Shown here piece by piece: positions 1 through 5,957 of a stretch of 7,902 bases of DNA (position 1 is its first letter; each line of letters begins with the position of its first letter). Origin of the DNA: an uncultured Bacteroidota bacterium (GTDB taxonomy: Bacteria > Bacteroidota > Bacteroidia > Chitinophagales > Chitinophagaceae); assembly GCA_903881265.1 (NCBI GenBank), contig CAIRSV010000094.1, forward strand, positions 1 to 7,902, in the 5' to 3' direction. The notes under the pieces are model-generated. The model searched no databases, had not been told where the DNA came from, and worked only from the letters and a program-made list of their open reading frames with translations. Position numbers and translations under genes: made by a program.

Positions 1-963
1 AATGTATACAAAATCACCTTTGTCTGTTTTTTGAATCACGCCAATCGGTAACACAAAGGCCTTGGTATTTTGATACGTTGCAATTTTTACTTTGGCCATC
101 ATATTAGGTTGATACTTCGTATTTGATGACAATGGAATATAAACAGCAAAGGTTCTTGAGATGGTATTAATCATTTTTTCGGCATAAGCTACCTTCGTGA
201 TCAGGCTATCATGAATATCAGGAAAAATTAGTTTGGCTGTGCTTCCTGTGCGTACAATCGAGGCATAGTTCTCGGCGATTTCTGCTTTCACTTTTAATTT
301 GCCGGTATTGATGATACGAATAATTGGTGGGTTCATCGGTGATGCATATGATTGACCAACCGTTGCGATAACCGCATCAACAACACCGTTGATAGGCGAA
401 TAAACATTAAATGAACTTTTATTACTCAAGGTTGATTGTTTTTGCTTCAGTAAGGTTTCATAGTTATTCTTGGCTGAAAGCAATTGAATTTCCGTTCCGA
501 TTTCCTGATCCCATAACCGCTTTTGCTTGTCGTAAATGGTTTTGGCAAAACTGATTTGCTGATCGATTAGATCAATTCCTTTATCGACTATTTCTGAACG
601 AAGCGTCGCAACGATTTGACCTTTGCGAACAGCTTGTCCCTGATGCACATTGATGGAGCTAATGATACCGGGCATTTCCGGAATGGCATTCACTACTTCA
701 TCGATATCTACTCGTCCCTGCACATCGACGTAATTGGTAAATACAGTGGGTGTCATTGAGGTAACAAGAACCGGCACTTTACGAACACTGTCTTTGGTTC
801 CATTCGCAGCTTCTAGAGCTGTTATCTTGGTTTGTATTTCCTTTTGTTCAACTTTTAATTTGGCAAGTTCTGCCTTGCTGTCTTTTTTCTTGTCGCCGTT
901 TCCGCAAGCGGCTGTGGCTGTCATTAGGATAAAAAGTGAAGCGATTTTTACTTGATGATGCAT
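1..963 (-). CDS. RND efflux periplasmic adaptor lipoprotein (HlyD/AcrA family), 3' end cut by window edge
   Basis: The frame is open from an ATG at 963 to the window edge, giving 321 visible residues without a stop. It would be the membrane-fusion protein linking an inner-membrane RND pump to the TolC-type channel encoded just upstream. Residues 1-20 form a lipoprotein signal (hydrophobic stretch, then TATAAC with Cys20; Thr at -3 is slightly atypical), so it is probably lipid-anchored in the periplasm. Residues 33-50 carry a short heptad coil (Leu33, Leu36, Ile43, Ile47, Leu50). A biotinyl-lipoyl half-motif lies at about 95-121 (PEMPGIISSINVHQGQ), a helical hairpin at about 122-180 and the second lipoyl half at about 187-205 (VYSPINGVVDAV), followed by beta-barrel and membrane-proximal sequence. 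The start lies 27 bp after the channel gene's stop, with no Shine-Dalgarno. The family is secure; the transported substrate cannot be read from the adaptor. Confidence 0.93.
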   Translation of the reverse strand, partial: MHHQVKIASLFILMTATAACGNGDKKKDSKAELAKLKVEQKEIQTKITALEAANGTKDSVRKVPVLVTSMTPTVFTNYVDVQGRVDIDEVVNAIPEMPGIISSINVHQGQAVRKGQIVATLRSEIVDKGIDLIDQQISFAKTIYDKQKRLWDQEIGTEIQLLSAKNNYETLLKQKQSTLSNKSSFNVYSPINGVVDAVIATVGQSYASPMNPPIIRIINTGKLKVKAEIAENYASIVRTGSTAKLIFPDIHDSLITKVAYAEKMINTISRTFAVYIPLSSNTKYQPNMMAKVKIATYQNTKAFVLPIGVIQKTDKGDFVYI

Positions 964-990
964 ACGTGTATGATTGATTTTATTTGAATA

Positions 991-2382
991 TTATTTTAAT
1001 AAGCCAAGTGACTTTTGATAATCGATTTTTGCGATGACCGCTTCATATAATGAATTAAAGAAGCTAGTCTGCGCATCTTTGAGCGCTGTCTCTGCCTGTA
1101 TAATTTCGATATTGGTGCCAACACCTTCCTTGTATTTTTTTTGCGCGATGTTGTATATTTTTTTTGCGAGTTCAATATTGTTCTCTTGATTTTCAAGTGA
1201 TATTAAACTGTTTTTTAATTGCGTTCTAGCGTTGCTGCTTTCGAGGTCCACGGCCTGTCGAAGGGCGTCCATATCATTCTCATTTTTTAGCATACTAAGC
1301 TTCGCCTGATTCATTTTAGAACGACGTGTATTGCCATCATAAATTGGCACGGATGCGCTGACAGCGAATGCACCTGATGGGAAATAGGAATACTTAAAAA
1401 GATCTTGTATCGATTGTGTTTGTGTGGCATATCCGCCCGAAAGTAATGCGGCGACAGAAGGTAGATATCCTTTTTGGTATCGCTCGTAATCATATCCATT
1501 CAGTTTTTTTGCTGTTTGTAACTGATTCATCTCAACACGATTATTGTAATTAACAACTTGGTCAAGTTCTAAACCACTCTTCACTTCATTAATCGTTAGA
1601 TTATCTTGTAACTGAATACCATTTTGTAATGGCATACCCATTTGAAATTTTAGCAACTGATAACTTAACTCAATTAGGTTTTGGATTTTTTGTTTCTCTA
1701 TCTGAAGATTATTTCGTTGAACAGTGAGTCGATCGGCATCAATTTTTTCAGCAAAACCTTCTTCAAACAGTTTTTTAGTTTGATCTTCAATCGAAGAAAG
1801 TAAGGTTATATTTTCATCCAATAGCGTCACTCTTTTTTCGGCAATGATGCAGCTATAATAGGCTTTAGAGACCGATTCGCGAACCTCTTGCTCGGTGCGT
1901 TTGGTGTTTAGGATGGATAATTCTTCCAAACTTTTTCTTGCCTTCAAGGCCACAAAAACACCCGCATCAAATAAGAGCTGCGAAGCTTGTATACCAGCAG
2001 ACAGATTAAGGGGCAAACCAAATTGCAACTCGCTGTATTTCTTTTTTGGTTGGCTCATATAGGCCATATACGCAGGCGTATCAATTTTAAAAAACGAGAG
2101 ACTTGAGCTAAAATCAAAGGCATCTGATGATGCGCGTTGTTTTGGTAGAAGGAACAAGTATTGAAACTGACCACTGGCTTTAATCTGTGGTCGCGCAATA
2201 CCAATGATTTCATTATTCTTTTGCGTTGTAATTTCTTCATCGAGTTTGGCAGACTTCAGCCTTGTTTGATTTTTGATTGCATAGTCGATACAATCATTCA
2301 AAGACATTTTTGTATTGTTTTGCGCCAACGCCATATCAGCCAGCAGCACCAATAGTACGAGTAAGGAAAGTTTGTTTTTCAT
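991..2382 (-). CDS. TolC-type outer-membrane efflux channel (OEP family)
   Basis: This 463-residue protein has the usual length of an outer-membrane efflux protein, the trimeric channel through which an RND or similar pump expels its substrate. A clear Sec signal peptide (hydrophobic LSLLVLLVLLADMALA) should be cleaved after Ala20, leaving Gln21. Two OEP repeats follow. The first has long helices around residues 27-70 and 145-250, with beta-strand sequence near 117-142 (LQFGLPLNLSAGIQASQLLF, then DAG). The second has its strand segment near 335-358 (FAVSASVPIYDGNTRRSKMN) and closing helices at about 375-460, including the family-typical NIEIIQAETALKDAQ. The start is 6 bp after the TetR-type gene and 27 bp before the adaptor, so the three genes are almost certainly one transcript. 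It is exported and embedded in the outer membrane. I assign no specific symbol because the substrate is unknown. Confidence 0.94.
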   Translation of the reverse strand: MKNKLSLLVLLVLLADMALAQNNTKMSLNDCIDYAIKNQTRLKSAKLDEEITTQKNNEIIGIARPQIKASGQFQYLFLLPKQRASSDAFDFSSSLSFFKIDTPAYMAYMSQPKKKYSELQFGLPLNLSAGIQASQLLFDAGVFVALKARKSLEELSILNTKRTEQEVRESVSKAYYSCIIAEKRVTLLDENITLLSSIEDQTKKLFEEGFAEKIDADRLTVQRNNLQIEKQKIQNLIELSYQLLKFQMGMPLQNGIQLQDNLTINEVKSGLELDQVVNYNNRVEMNQLQTAKKLNGYDYERYQKGYLPSVAALLSGGYATQTQSIQDLFKYSYFPSGAFAVSASVPIYDGNTRRSKMNQAKLSMLKNENDMDALRQAVDLESSNARTQLKNSLISLENQENNIELAKKIYNIAQKKYKEGVGTNIEIIQAETALKDAQTSFFNSLYEAVIAKIDYQKSLGLLK

Positions 2383-2388
2383 GCTATA

Positions 2389-3000
2389 TTATTTGTTGAT
2401 TTTTTTAAGGTAGGATTCTATCATCTTATGGCCTTTGCTGCTAGCAATGCCATATATATAATGCGCAAAAATTTGTGTGTTTACTTTGACAATATCATAG
2501 GTTTCCTGCGGAAATAGGTCGTGTTGAAATACAATGAGAGCCGATTCCATTCTGAATCGAGATATAATTTCGATATCGATATCTTCTCTGTAAAAACCTT
2601 CCTGAATGCCTTGTTTCAAATTATCTGAAATGCATTGAAACATGAATGAATCTTTATGGTCGTTTAGATATTTTGCGGCTGAGGGGTAAAATCGTTGCAG
2701 GTCGAGATAACATACAGGATTCATACCTCTGATCATTTTTTCCATGATCATCAAAATATTGATAGCCTGATCGATGGCATTGATGGAGTTTTTTAAGGCC
2801 TTTTCGGTTTGAGCTTGATTATCATTCAACATACACTTAATGCATTCAAGCACTAGTTCGTCTTTGTCTTTGAATAATTCATACAAGGTTTTCTTCGATA
2901 TTCCGATCTTACGCGCGATATCATCCATCGTGACGCTTTTGAAGCCTAGCAATTTGAATTGCTTGAAGGCGGCTATAATGATTTCTTGTTGATCTTGCAC
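2389..3000 (-). CDS. TetR/AcrR-family transcriptional regulator, GTG start
   Basis: This 203-residue protein has the size and N-terminal layout of a TetR regulator. Helix 1 is at about 5-18 (IIIAAFKQFKLLGF) and the helix-turn-helix at about 24-44, with the diagnostic TMDDIARKIGISKKTLYELF followed by KDKDELV. The remaining all-helical part (about 55-200) would bind ligand and dimerise, and is not recognisable by sequence. The start codon is GTG: the only in-frame ATG nearby encodes Met25, inside the DNA-binding domain, and an in-frame stop lies at 3025-3027, so the GTG is well supported. It is first in the efflux operon, so it probably represses its own operon, as many TetR regulators do. Autoregulation is inferred from position and from repeats just upstream of the gene. 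The inducer is unknown. Confidence 0.93.
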   Translation of the reverse strand: MQDQQEIIIAAFKQFKLLGFKSVTMDDIARKIGISKKTLYELFKDKDELVLECIKCMLNDNQAQTEKALKNSINAIDQAINILMIMEKMIRGMNPVCYLDLQRFYPSAAKYLNDHKDSFMFQCISDNLKQGIQEGFYREDIDIEIISRFRMESALIVFQHDLFPQETYDIVKVNTQIFAHYIYGIASSKGHKMIESYLKKINK

Positions 3001-3004
3001 GGCG

Positions 3005-3012
3005 CAAAACTA
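3005..3012 (-). promoter_or_regulatory. -7 promoter element TAGTTTTG for the tetR-efflux operon
   Basis: Read on the minus strand, the sequence is TAGTTTTG-CGCC-GTG, where GTG is the regulator's start codon. TAGTTTTG fully matches the Bacteroidota -7 consensus TAnnTTTG. Transcription normally starts a few nucleotides downstream, which here falls at or beside the GTG, so the mRNA would be leaderless or almost so. No clear -33 TTG is present at 17-23 bp upstream; the DNA there is TTT-rich instead. Confidence 0.6.
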
Positions 3013-3039
3013 TGGAAACTTTTTAAACTTAAATAGTTT
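3007..3039. repeat. AAACT repeat cluster, candidate TetR operator
   Basis: On the plus strand, AAACT occurs at 3007-3011, 3016-3020 and 3025-3029, an exact 9-bp period. Its inverted copy AGTTT is at 3035-3039. The last pair forms AAACT-N5-AGTTT, a 15-bp imperfect-core palindrome of the size bound by TetR dimers. The cluster overlaps and lies directly upstream of the -7 element of the tetR-efflux promoter, where bound repressor would block polymerase. The operator role is inference; the region is AT-rich, so short repeats can arise by chance. Confidence 0.35.
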
Positions 3040-3052
3040 ATTTTATATTTTA

Positions 3053-3062
3053 CGCTATAGCG
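3053..3062. repeat. Perfect palindrome CGCTATAGCG in divergent promoter region
   Basis: This is a perfect 10-bp self-complementary sequence near the middle of the 108-bp gap between the regulator gene and deoC. It stands out from its AT-rich surroundings. It could be a half of an operator or a binding site for either promoter, but there is no second copy in the gap, and its role is unproven. Confidence 0.25.
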
Positions 3063-3096
3063 CTTAGAGGCGGGTCGTGTTGCTGACAATAAATAG

Positions 3097-3104
3097 TACA
3101 TTTG
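3097..3104 (+). promoter_or_regulatory. -7 promoter element TACATTTG for deoC
   Basis: The sequence TACATTTG-AACC-ATG places a full TAnnTTTG match 4 nt before the deoC start codon, mirroring the arrangement at the divergent regulator gene. A TTG at 3080-3082 is the best -33 candidate, but its 14-bp spacing is shorter than the usual 17-23 bp, so the upstream part is weak. The predicted transcription start is at or beside the ATG. Confidence 0.6.
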
Positions 3105-3108
3105 AACC

Positions 3109-4002
3109 ATGATGCATTTCTCTCAAACGATCAGCATAGACCAACTTGGTGTAGAAGAACGTATTGCCCGTTTCAATACTCGAAGTATCAAAAAAGCGAG
3201 TAAGGTACAAGGCCTCAAACTAGCGCTTAGTATGATAGACCTCACAACATTGGAAGGAAAAGACACGCAAGGCAAAGTGAAACAACTTTGTTATAAAGCT
3301 CAGCATATCGCAGACAACTTGACTCATTTACCTAGCGTAGCCGCTATTTGTGTATACCCCAACCATGTGAAGACGGCAAAGAAAAGTTTGATGAATAGCA
3401 CCATCAAAGTAGCCTCCGTAGCCACTGCGTTCCCAAGCGGAAATAGTTCCTTGAAAATAAAACTTGCCGATACTCGAATGGCTGTTGATCATGGCGCCGA
3501 TGAAGTTGATATGGTGATAAGCCGCGGTCAGTTTCTTGAAGGAAACTACGGATATGTGTCCGATGAAATTGCGGCTATTAAGGAGGCTTGCGGTAGCGCT
3601 AGACTCAAAGTGATTCTTGAAACCGGCGAATTAAGTACCCTTGAAAATGTACGAAAAGCCAGTGAAATAGCCATCTTAGCAGGCGCTGATTTTATCAAGA
3701 CATCCACAGGAAAAATTTCGCCTGCAGCCACAATGCCCGTCACATATGTGATGTTACAAACTATTCGTGATTATTATGACGCCACAGGCAAGATGGTTGG
3801 AATGAAACCTGCTGGTGGTATTTCAACCGCAAAAATTGCCCTTCAATATCTAGTGATGTTGTACGAAACCCTTGGCGATGCATGGATGACGAATGAATGG
3901 TTTCGATTTGGTGCAAGCAGCTTGGCAAACGATATCGTGATGCAATTGGCGAAAGAAGAAATGGGCGTTTATTATTCCGCAGATTATATTTCAAAAGATT
4001 AA
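3109..4002 (+). CDS. deoC: Deoxyribose-phosphate aldolase, long DERA-like form
   Basis: This class I aldolase cleaves 2-deoxy-D-ribose 5-phosphate to glyceraldehyde 3-phosphate and acetaldehyde, the last step of deoxynucleoside catabolism, in the cytosol. Family motifs run in order: MIDLTTLEGKDT (42-53), VASVATAFPSG (101-111), DEVDMV (131-136), LETGELSTLENVRKASEIA (170-188), DFIKTSTGK (194-202) and GMKPAGGI (231-238). By alignment from memory to the E. coli enzyme, Lys197 forms the Schiff base and Asp134 and Lys233 complete the catalytic set; all are present. At 297 residues it is longer than E. coli DeoC (259). The N-terminal helical extension and the tail (LGDAWMTNEWFRFGASSLANDI) resemble animal DERA. 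It begins with two consecutive ATG codons, and no other plausible start lies nearby. The aldehyde dehydrogenase downstream fits removal of the acetaldehyde product. Confidence 0.95.
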   Translation: MMHFSQTISIDQLGVEERIARFNTRSIKKASKVQGLKLALSMIDLTTLEGKDTQGKVKQLCYKAQHIADNLTHLPSVAAICVYPNHVKTAKKSLMNSTIKVASVATAFPSGNSSLKIKLADTRMAVDHGADEVDMVISRGQFLEGNYGYVSDEIAAIKEACGSARLKVILETGELSTLENVRKASEIAILAGADFIKTSTGKISPAATMPVTYVMLQTIRDYYDATGKMVGMKPAGGISTAKIALQYLVMLYETLGDAWMTNEWFRFGASSLANDIVMQLAKEEMGVYYSADYISKD

Positions 4003-4024
4003 GGTGCCTAACGACTAGGCACTT
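4002..4024 (+). other. Hairpin starting at the deoC stop codon
   Basis: The arms GTGCCTA (4004-4010) and TAGGCAC (4016-4022) are perfectly complementary around a 5-nt loop. One G-U and one A-U pair extend the stem to 9 bp. The last base of the deoC stop codon is part of the stem. An A-rich stretch rather than a U-run follows, so this is not a standard intrinsic terminator. It may trim or protect the deoC 3' end, or reduce read-through into the aldehyde dehydrogenase gene. Confidence 0.45.
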
Positions 4025-4073
4025 AAACAAGAAACAATTCAATCACATTTAACGAAGATATTTAGAAAACTAT

Positions 4074-5618
4074 ATGGCTACCACTAAACAGACAACACGA
4101 ACGAAGACGGTTTTACCTGCTGTCAAATCGGGACAAAAAAAAACAGTGAAATCCACAACTGCAAAGAACGTGCGTTTGACAAACACTACCTGGGCTTACG
4201 CTGCTGCGCCCGAAAGCGCCGATCATATTTCGATTAAAGAACAATATGATTTGTTTATTAATGGAAAATTTGTCAAACCAAGTTCTAAAAAATATTTCGC
4301 TACGGTGAGTCCGTCTACAGAGAAAAAAATAAGTGAAGTAGCCGAAGCCAATGAAAAGGATATCGACCTTGCGGTGAAAAGTGCTAAAGCCGCGTATGAT
4401 ACGACCTGGGGGAAAATGCCCGGCAAGGAGCGAGCAAAATATATTTATCGCATTGCCCGTCTTATGCAGGAGCGCGCGCGTGAGTTTGCCGTGATTGAAA
4501 GTATGGATGGAGGCAAGCCAATTCGTGAGAGCCGCGACATTGATATTCCATTGGCTTGTAATCACTTTTTTTATTATGCCGGATGGGCCGATAAACTTGA
4601 GTATGCATTTCCTAATCGACATCCTAAACCCTTGGGTGTTGCGGGGCAAATTATTCCTTGGAATTTTCCCTTGCTGATGGCCGCCTGGAAAATTGCACCG
4701 GCCTTAGCTACAGGAAATACTGTGGTACTAAAGCCTGCAGAAACTACTCCGTTAACCGCGTTGAAATTAGCTGAAATTATTCAGGAGAGCGGTCTGCCTG
4801 ATGGGGTTGTCAATATCGTCACTGGTTTTGGTAATGTTGGAGCCGCTATTGTCAATCATCCATTGGTCAATAAAGTTGCATTCACTGGAAGCACGCCGGT
4901 TGGAAAATATATTCAAAAAGCAATTGCTGGAACAAATAAAAAAGCAACGCTCGAACTCGGTGGCAAAGCAGCGCATATCATATTCGATGATGCCCCGATC
5001 GATCAGGCCGTAGAAGGTATTGTCAATGGAATTTTCTTCAATCAAGGTCACGTGTGTTGTGCAGGTTCGCGCTTATTTGTGCAAGAAAATATTGCTGAAT
5101 TGGTGATCAAGAAATTGAAGCGACGAATGGAAACATTACTTGTCGGTGATCCGTTGGATAAGAATACCGACATCGGTGCTATCAATAGTAAAGAGCAATT
5201 AGCAAAAATTAAACACTATCTGAATCTTGGTCAGAAAGAAGGTGCTGAGATGTATCAAAGCAATTGTGCGTTGCCTTCAAAAGGTTATTTTTGTAAGCCG
5301 ACAATTTTTCTTCACACGTCGCAAAGTCATCGCATTGTACAGGAAGAAATATTCGGACCTGTATTAGCTATACAAACCTTCAGGACGATTGAGGAAGTGA
5401 TTGAAAAAGCTAATAATATTCCATATGGTTTGAGTGCTGGTGTGTGGACCGATAAAGGCAGCAAGATATTCAACCTTACGTCCAAACTGAGAGCTGGCGT
5501 GGTGTGGGCAAATACGTATAACAAGTTTGATCCAACTTCACCTTTCGGTGGCTATAAGGAAAGCGGTTTCGGACGCGAAGGCGGCATCCACGGATTGATG
5601 GGGTATGTGACGTTATAG
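4074..5618 (+). CDS. NAD(P)-dependent aldehyde dehydrogenase with basic Thr/Lys-rich N-terminal tail
   Basis: This 514-residue aldehyde dehydrogenase superfamily enzyme oxidises an aldehyde to a carboxylate in the cytosol. The fold begins near residue 57 (QYDLFINGKFV). Visible landmarks are PWNFP with Asn197, the cofactor-binding VVLKPAE with Lys220, FTGSTPVGK (270-278), LELGGK with general base Glu294, GHVCCAGSR with nucleophile Cys328, and EEIFGPV with Glu425 and Phe427. His326 replaces the Gln/Glu usual two residues before the nucleophile. About 55 extra residues at the N terminus are rich in Thr and Lys and have no signal-peptide character; no ATG before Met115 would remove them. It lies 71 bp after deoC on the same strand, so acetaldehyde is the likely substrate (inferred from context; specificity is not visible). 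There is no Shine-Dalgarno and no good separate promoter before it, which supports cotranscription. Confidence 0.93.
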   Translation: MATTKQTTRTKTVLPAVKSGQKKTVKSTTAKNVRLTNTTWAYAAAPESADHISIKEQYDLFINGKFVKPSSKKYFATVSPSTEKKISEVAEANEKDIDLAVKSAKAAYDTTWGKMPGKERAKYIYRIARLMQERAREFAVIESMDGGKPIRESRDIDIPLACNHFFYYAGWADKLEYAFPNRHPKPLGVAGQIIPWNFPLLMAAWKIAPALATGNTVVLKPAETTPLTALKLAEIIQESGLPDGVVNIVTGFGNVGAAIVNHPLVNKVAFTGSTPVGKYIQKAIAGTNKKATLELGGKAAHIIFDDAPIDQAVEGIVNGIFFNQGHVCCAGSRLFVQENIAELVIKKLKRRMETLLVGDPLDKNTDIGAINSKEQLAKIKHYLNLGQKEGAEMYQSNCALPSKGYFCKPTIFLHTSQSHRIVQEEIFGPVLAIQTFRTIEEVIEKANNIPYGLSAGVWTDKGSKIFNLTSKLRAGVVWANTYNKFDPTSPFGGYKESGFGREGGIHGLMGYVTL

Positions 5619-5661
5619 TTTTCTTTTTTGAATCTGCGATGATAGGTATACTAAAAGAAAA
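5619..5661 (+). terminator. Weak AT-only inverted repeat after aldehyde dehydrogenase
   Basis: TTTTCTTTT (5619-5627), directly after the stop codon, is complementary to AAAAGAAAA (5653-5661). The stem has almost no G-C pairs and a 25-nt loop, and no T-run follows on the plus strand. It could mark the end of the deoC-dehydrogenase transcript, but it is a poor intrinsic terminator and may be chance. Confidence 0.2.
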
Positions 5662-5702
5662 GAATTGACAAGAAGTATCGGTTATCATGAAGGCCATACA
5701 TG

Positions 5703-5740
5703 CACAGATTATTTTGTCTTGCTAACTTTGATAATCTGTG
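5703..5740 (+). promoter_or_regulatory. Promoter-like element inside a perfect 10-bp inverted repeat
   Basis: CACAGATTAT (5703-5712) and ATAATCTGTG (5731-5740) are exact reverse complements separated by 18 bp. TAACTTTG (5723-5730), a full TAnnTTTG match, abuts the right arm, so transcription would start about 4 nt into that arm. The layout suits a repressor site flanking a promoter core. As an RNA hairpin it would have a large loop and no following U-run, so it is unlikely to be a terminator. The gene controlled is unclear: the next coding region starts about 220 nt downstream, or the product is a small RNA. Confidence 0.4.
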
Positions 5741-5957
5741 GCAAAAAATAACCCCGTCGCAAAACAGCGAAGGATTCTATCGACAACATAAAGCAATTGC
5801 AAAGCAAATCTTCGTATCCAACCCTTTTCCAAATTGGACCTTAAAAAACGTTTATTTTAAAGTACAATGTTCATCTTTGCAGCCTTGCATGACGTAACCA
5901 CTAAAATATTCGTTTTGAACCTCTCTTTACTTATTCCTTGCGCCTAAGAACTGAATT

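Larger units (their letters stand above)
5619..5957. other. 339-bp intergenic region without a convincing gene
   Basis: This gap between the aldehyde dehydrogenase and the next gene holds the AT-only inverted repeat near its left end and the promoter-like inverted repeat at 5703-5740. It also has a short palindrome GCAATTGC (5793-5800) and a duplicated AAAGCAA (5790-5796 and 5801-5807). Imperfect -7-like octamers lie near its right end: CATCTTTG (5872-5879), TCGTTTTG (5910-5917) and GAATTTTG (5953-5960), each with one mismatch. No tRNA, rRNA or recognisable riboswitch fold is seen. A 65-codon open frame from 5700 is judged non-coding. Confidence 0.6.

Noticed and set aside
734..955. 73-codon plus-strand open frame within the adaptor gene
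   Set aside because: It is the antisense shadow of the adaptor's signal peptide and N-terminal region; its hydrophobicity comes from the complement of that sequence.
3044..3051. TATATTTT as an alternative deoC -7 element
   Set aside because: It lacks the final G of TAnnTTTG and has no TTG at suitable distance; the exact match at 3097-3104 is better.
4113..4649. 178-codon open frame antisense to the aldehyde dehydrogenase
   Set aside because: It lies wholly within a well-supported gene on the opposite strand, and its product shows no domain; its length reflects the codon bias of the real gene.
5700..5897. 65-codon plus-strand open frame in the intergenic region
   Set aside because: Its ATG lies upstream of the TAACTTTG element and beside the left arm of the inverted repeat. 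The protein (MHRLFCLANFDNLWQKITPS...) has no recognisable motif, signal or membrane segment, and there is no ribosome-binding signal.
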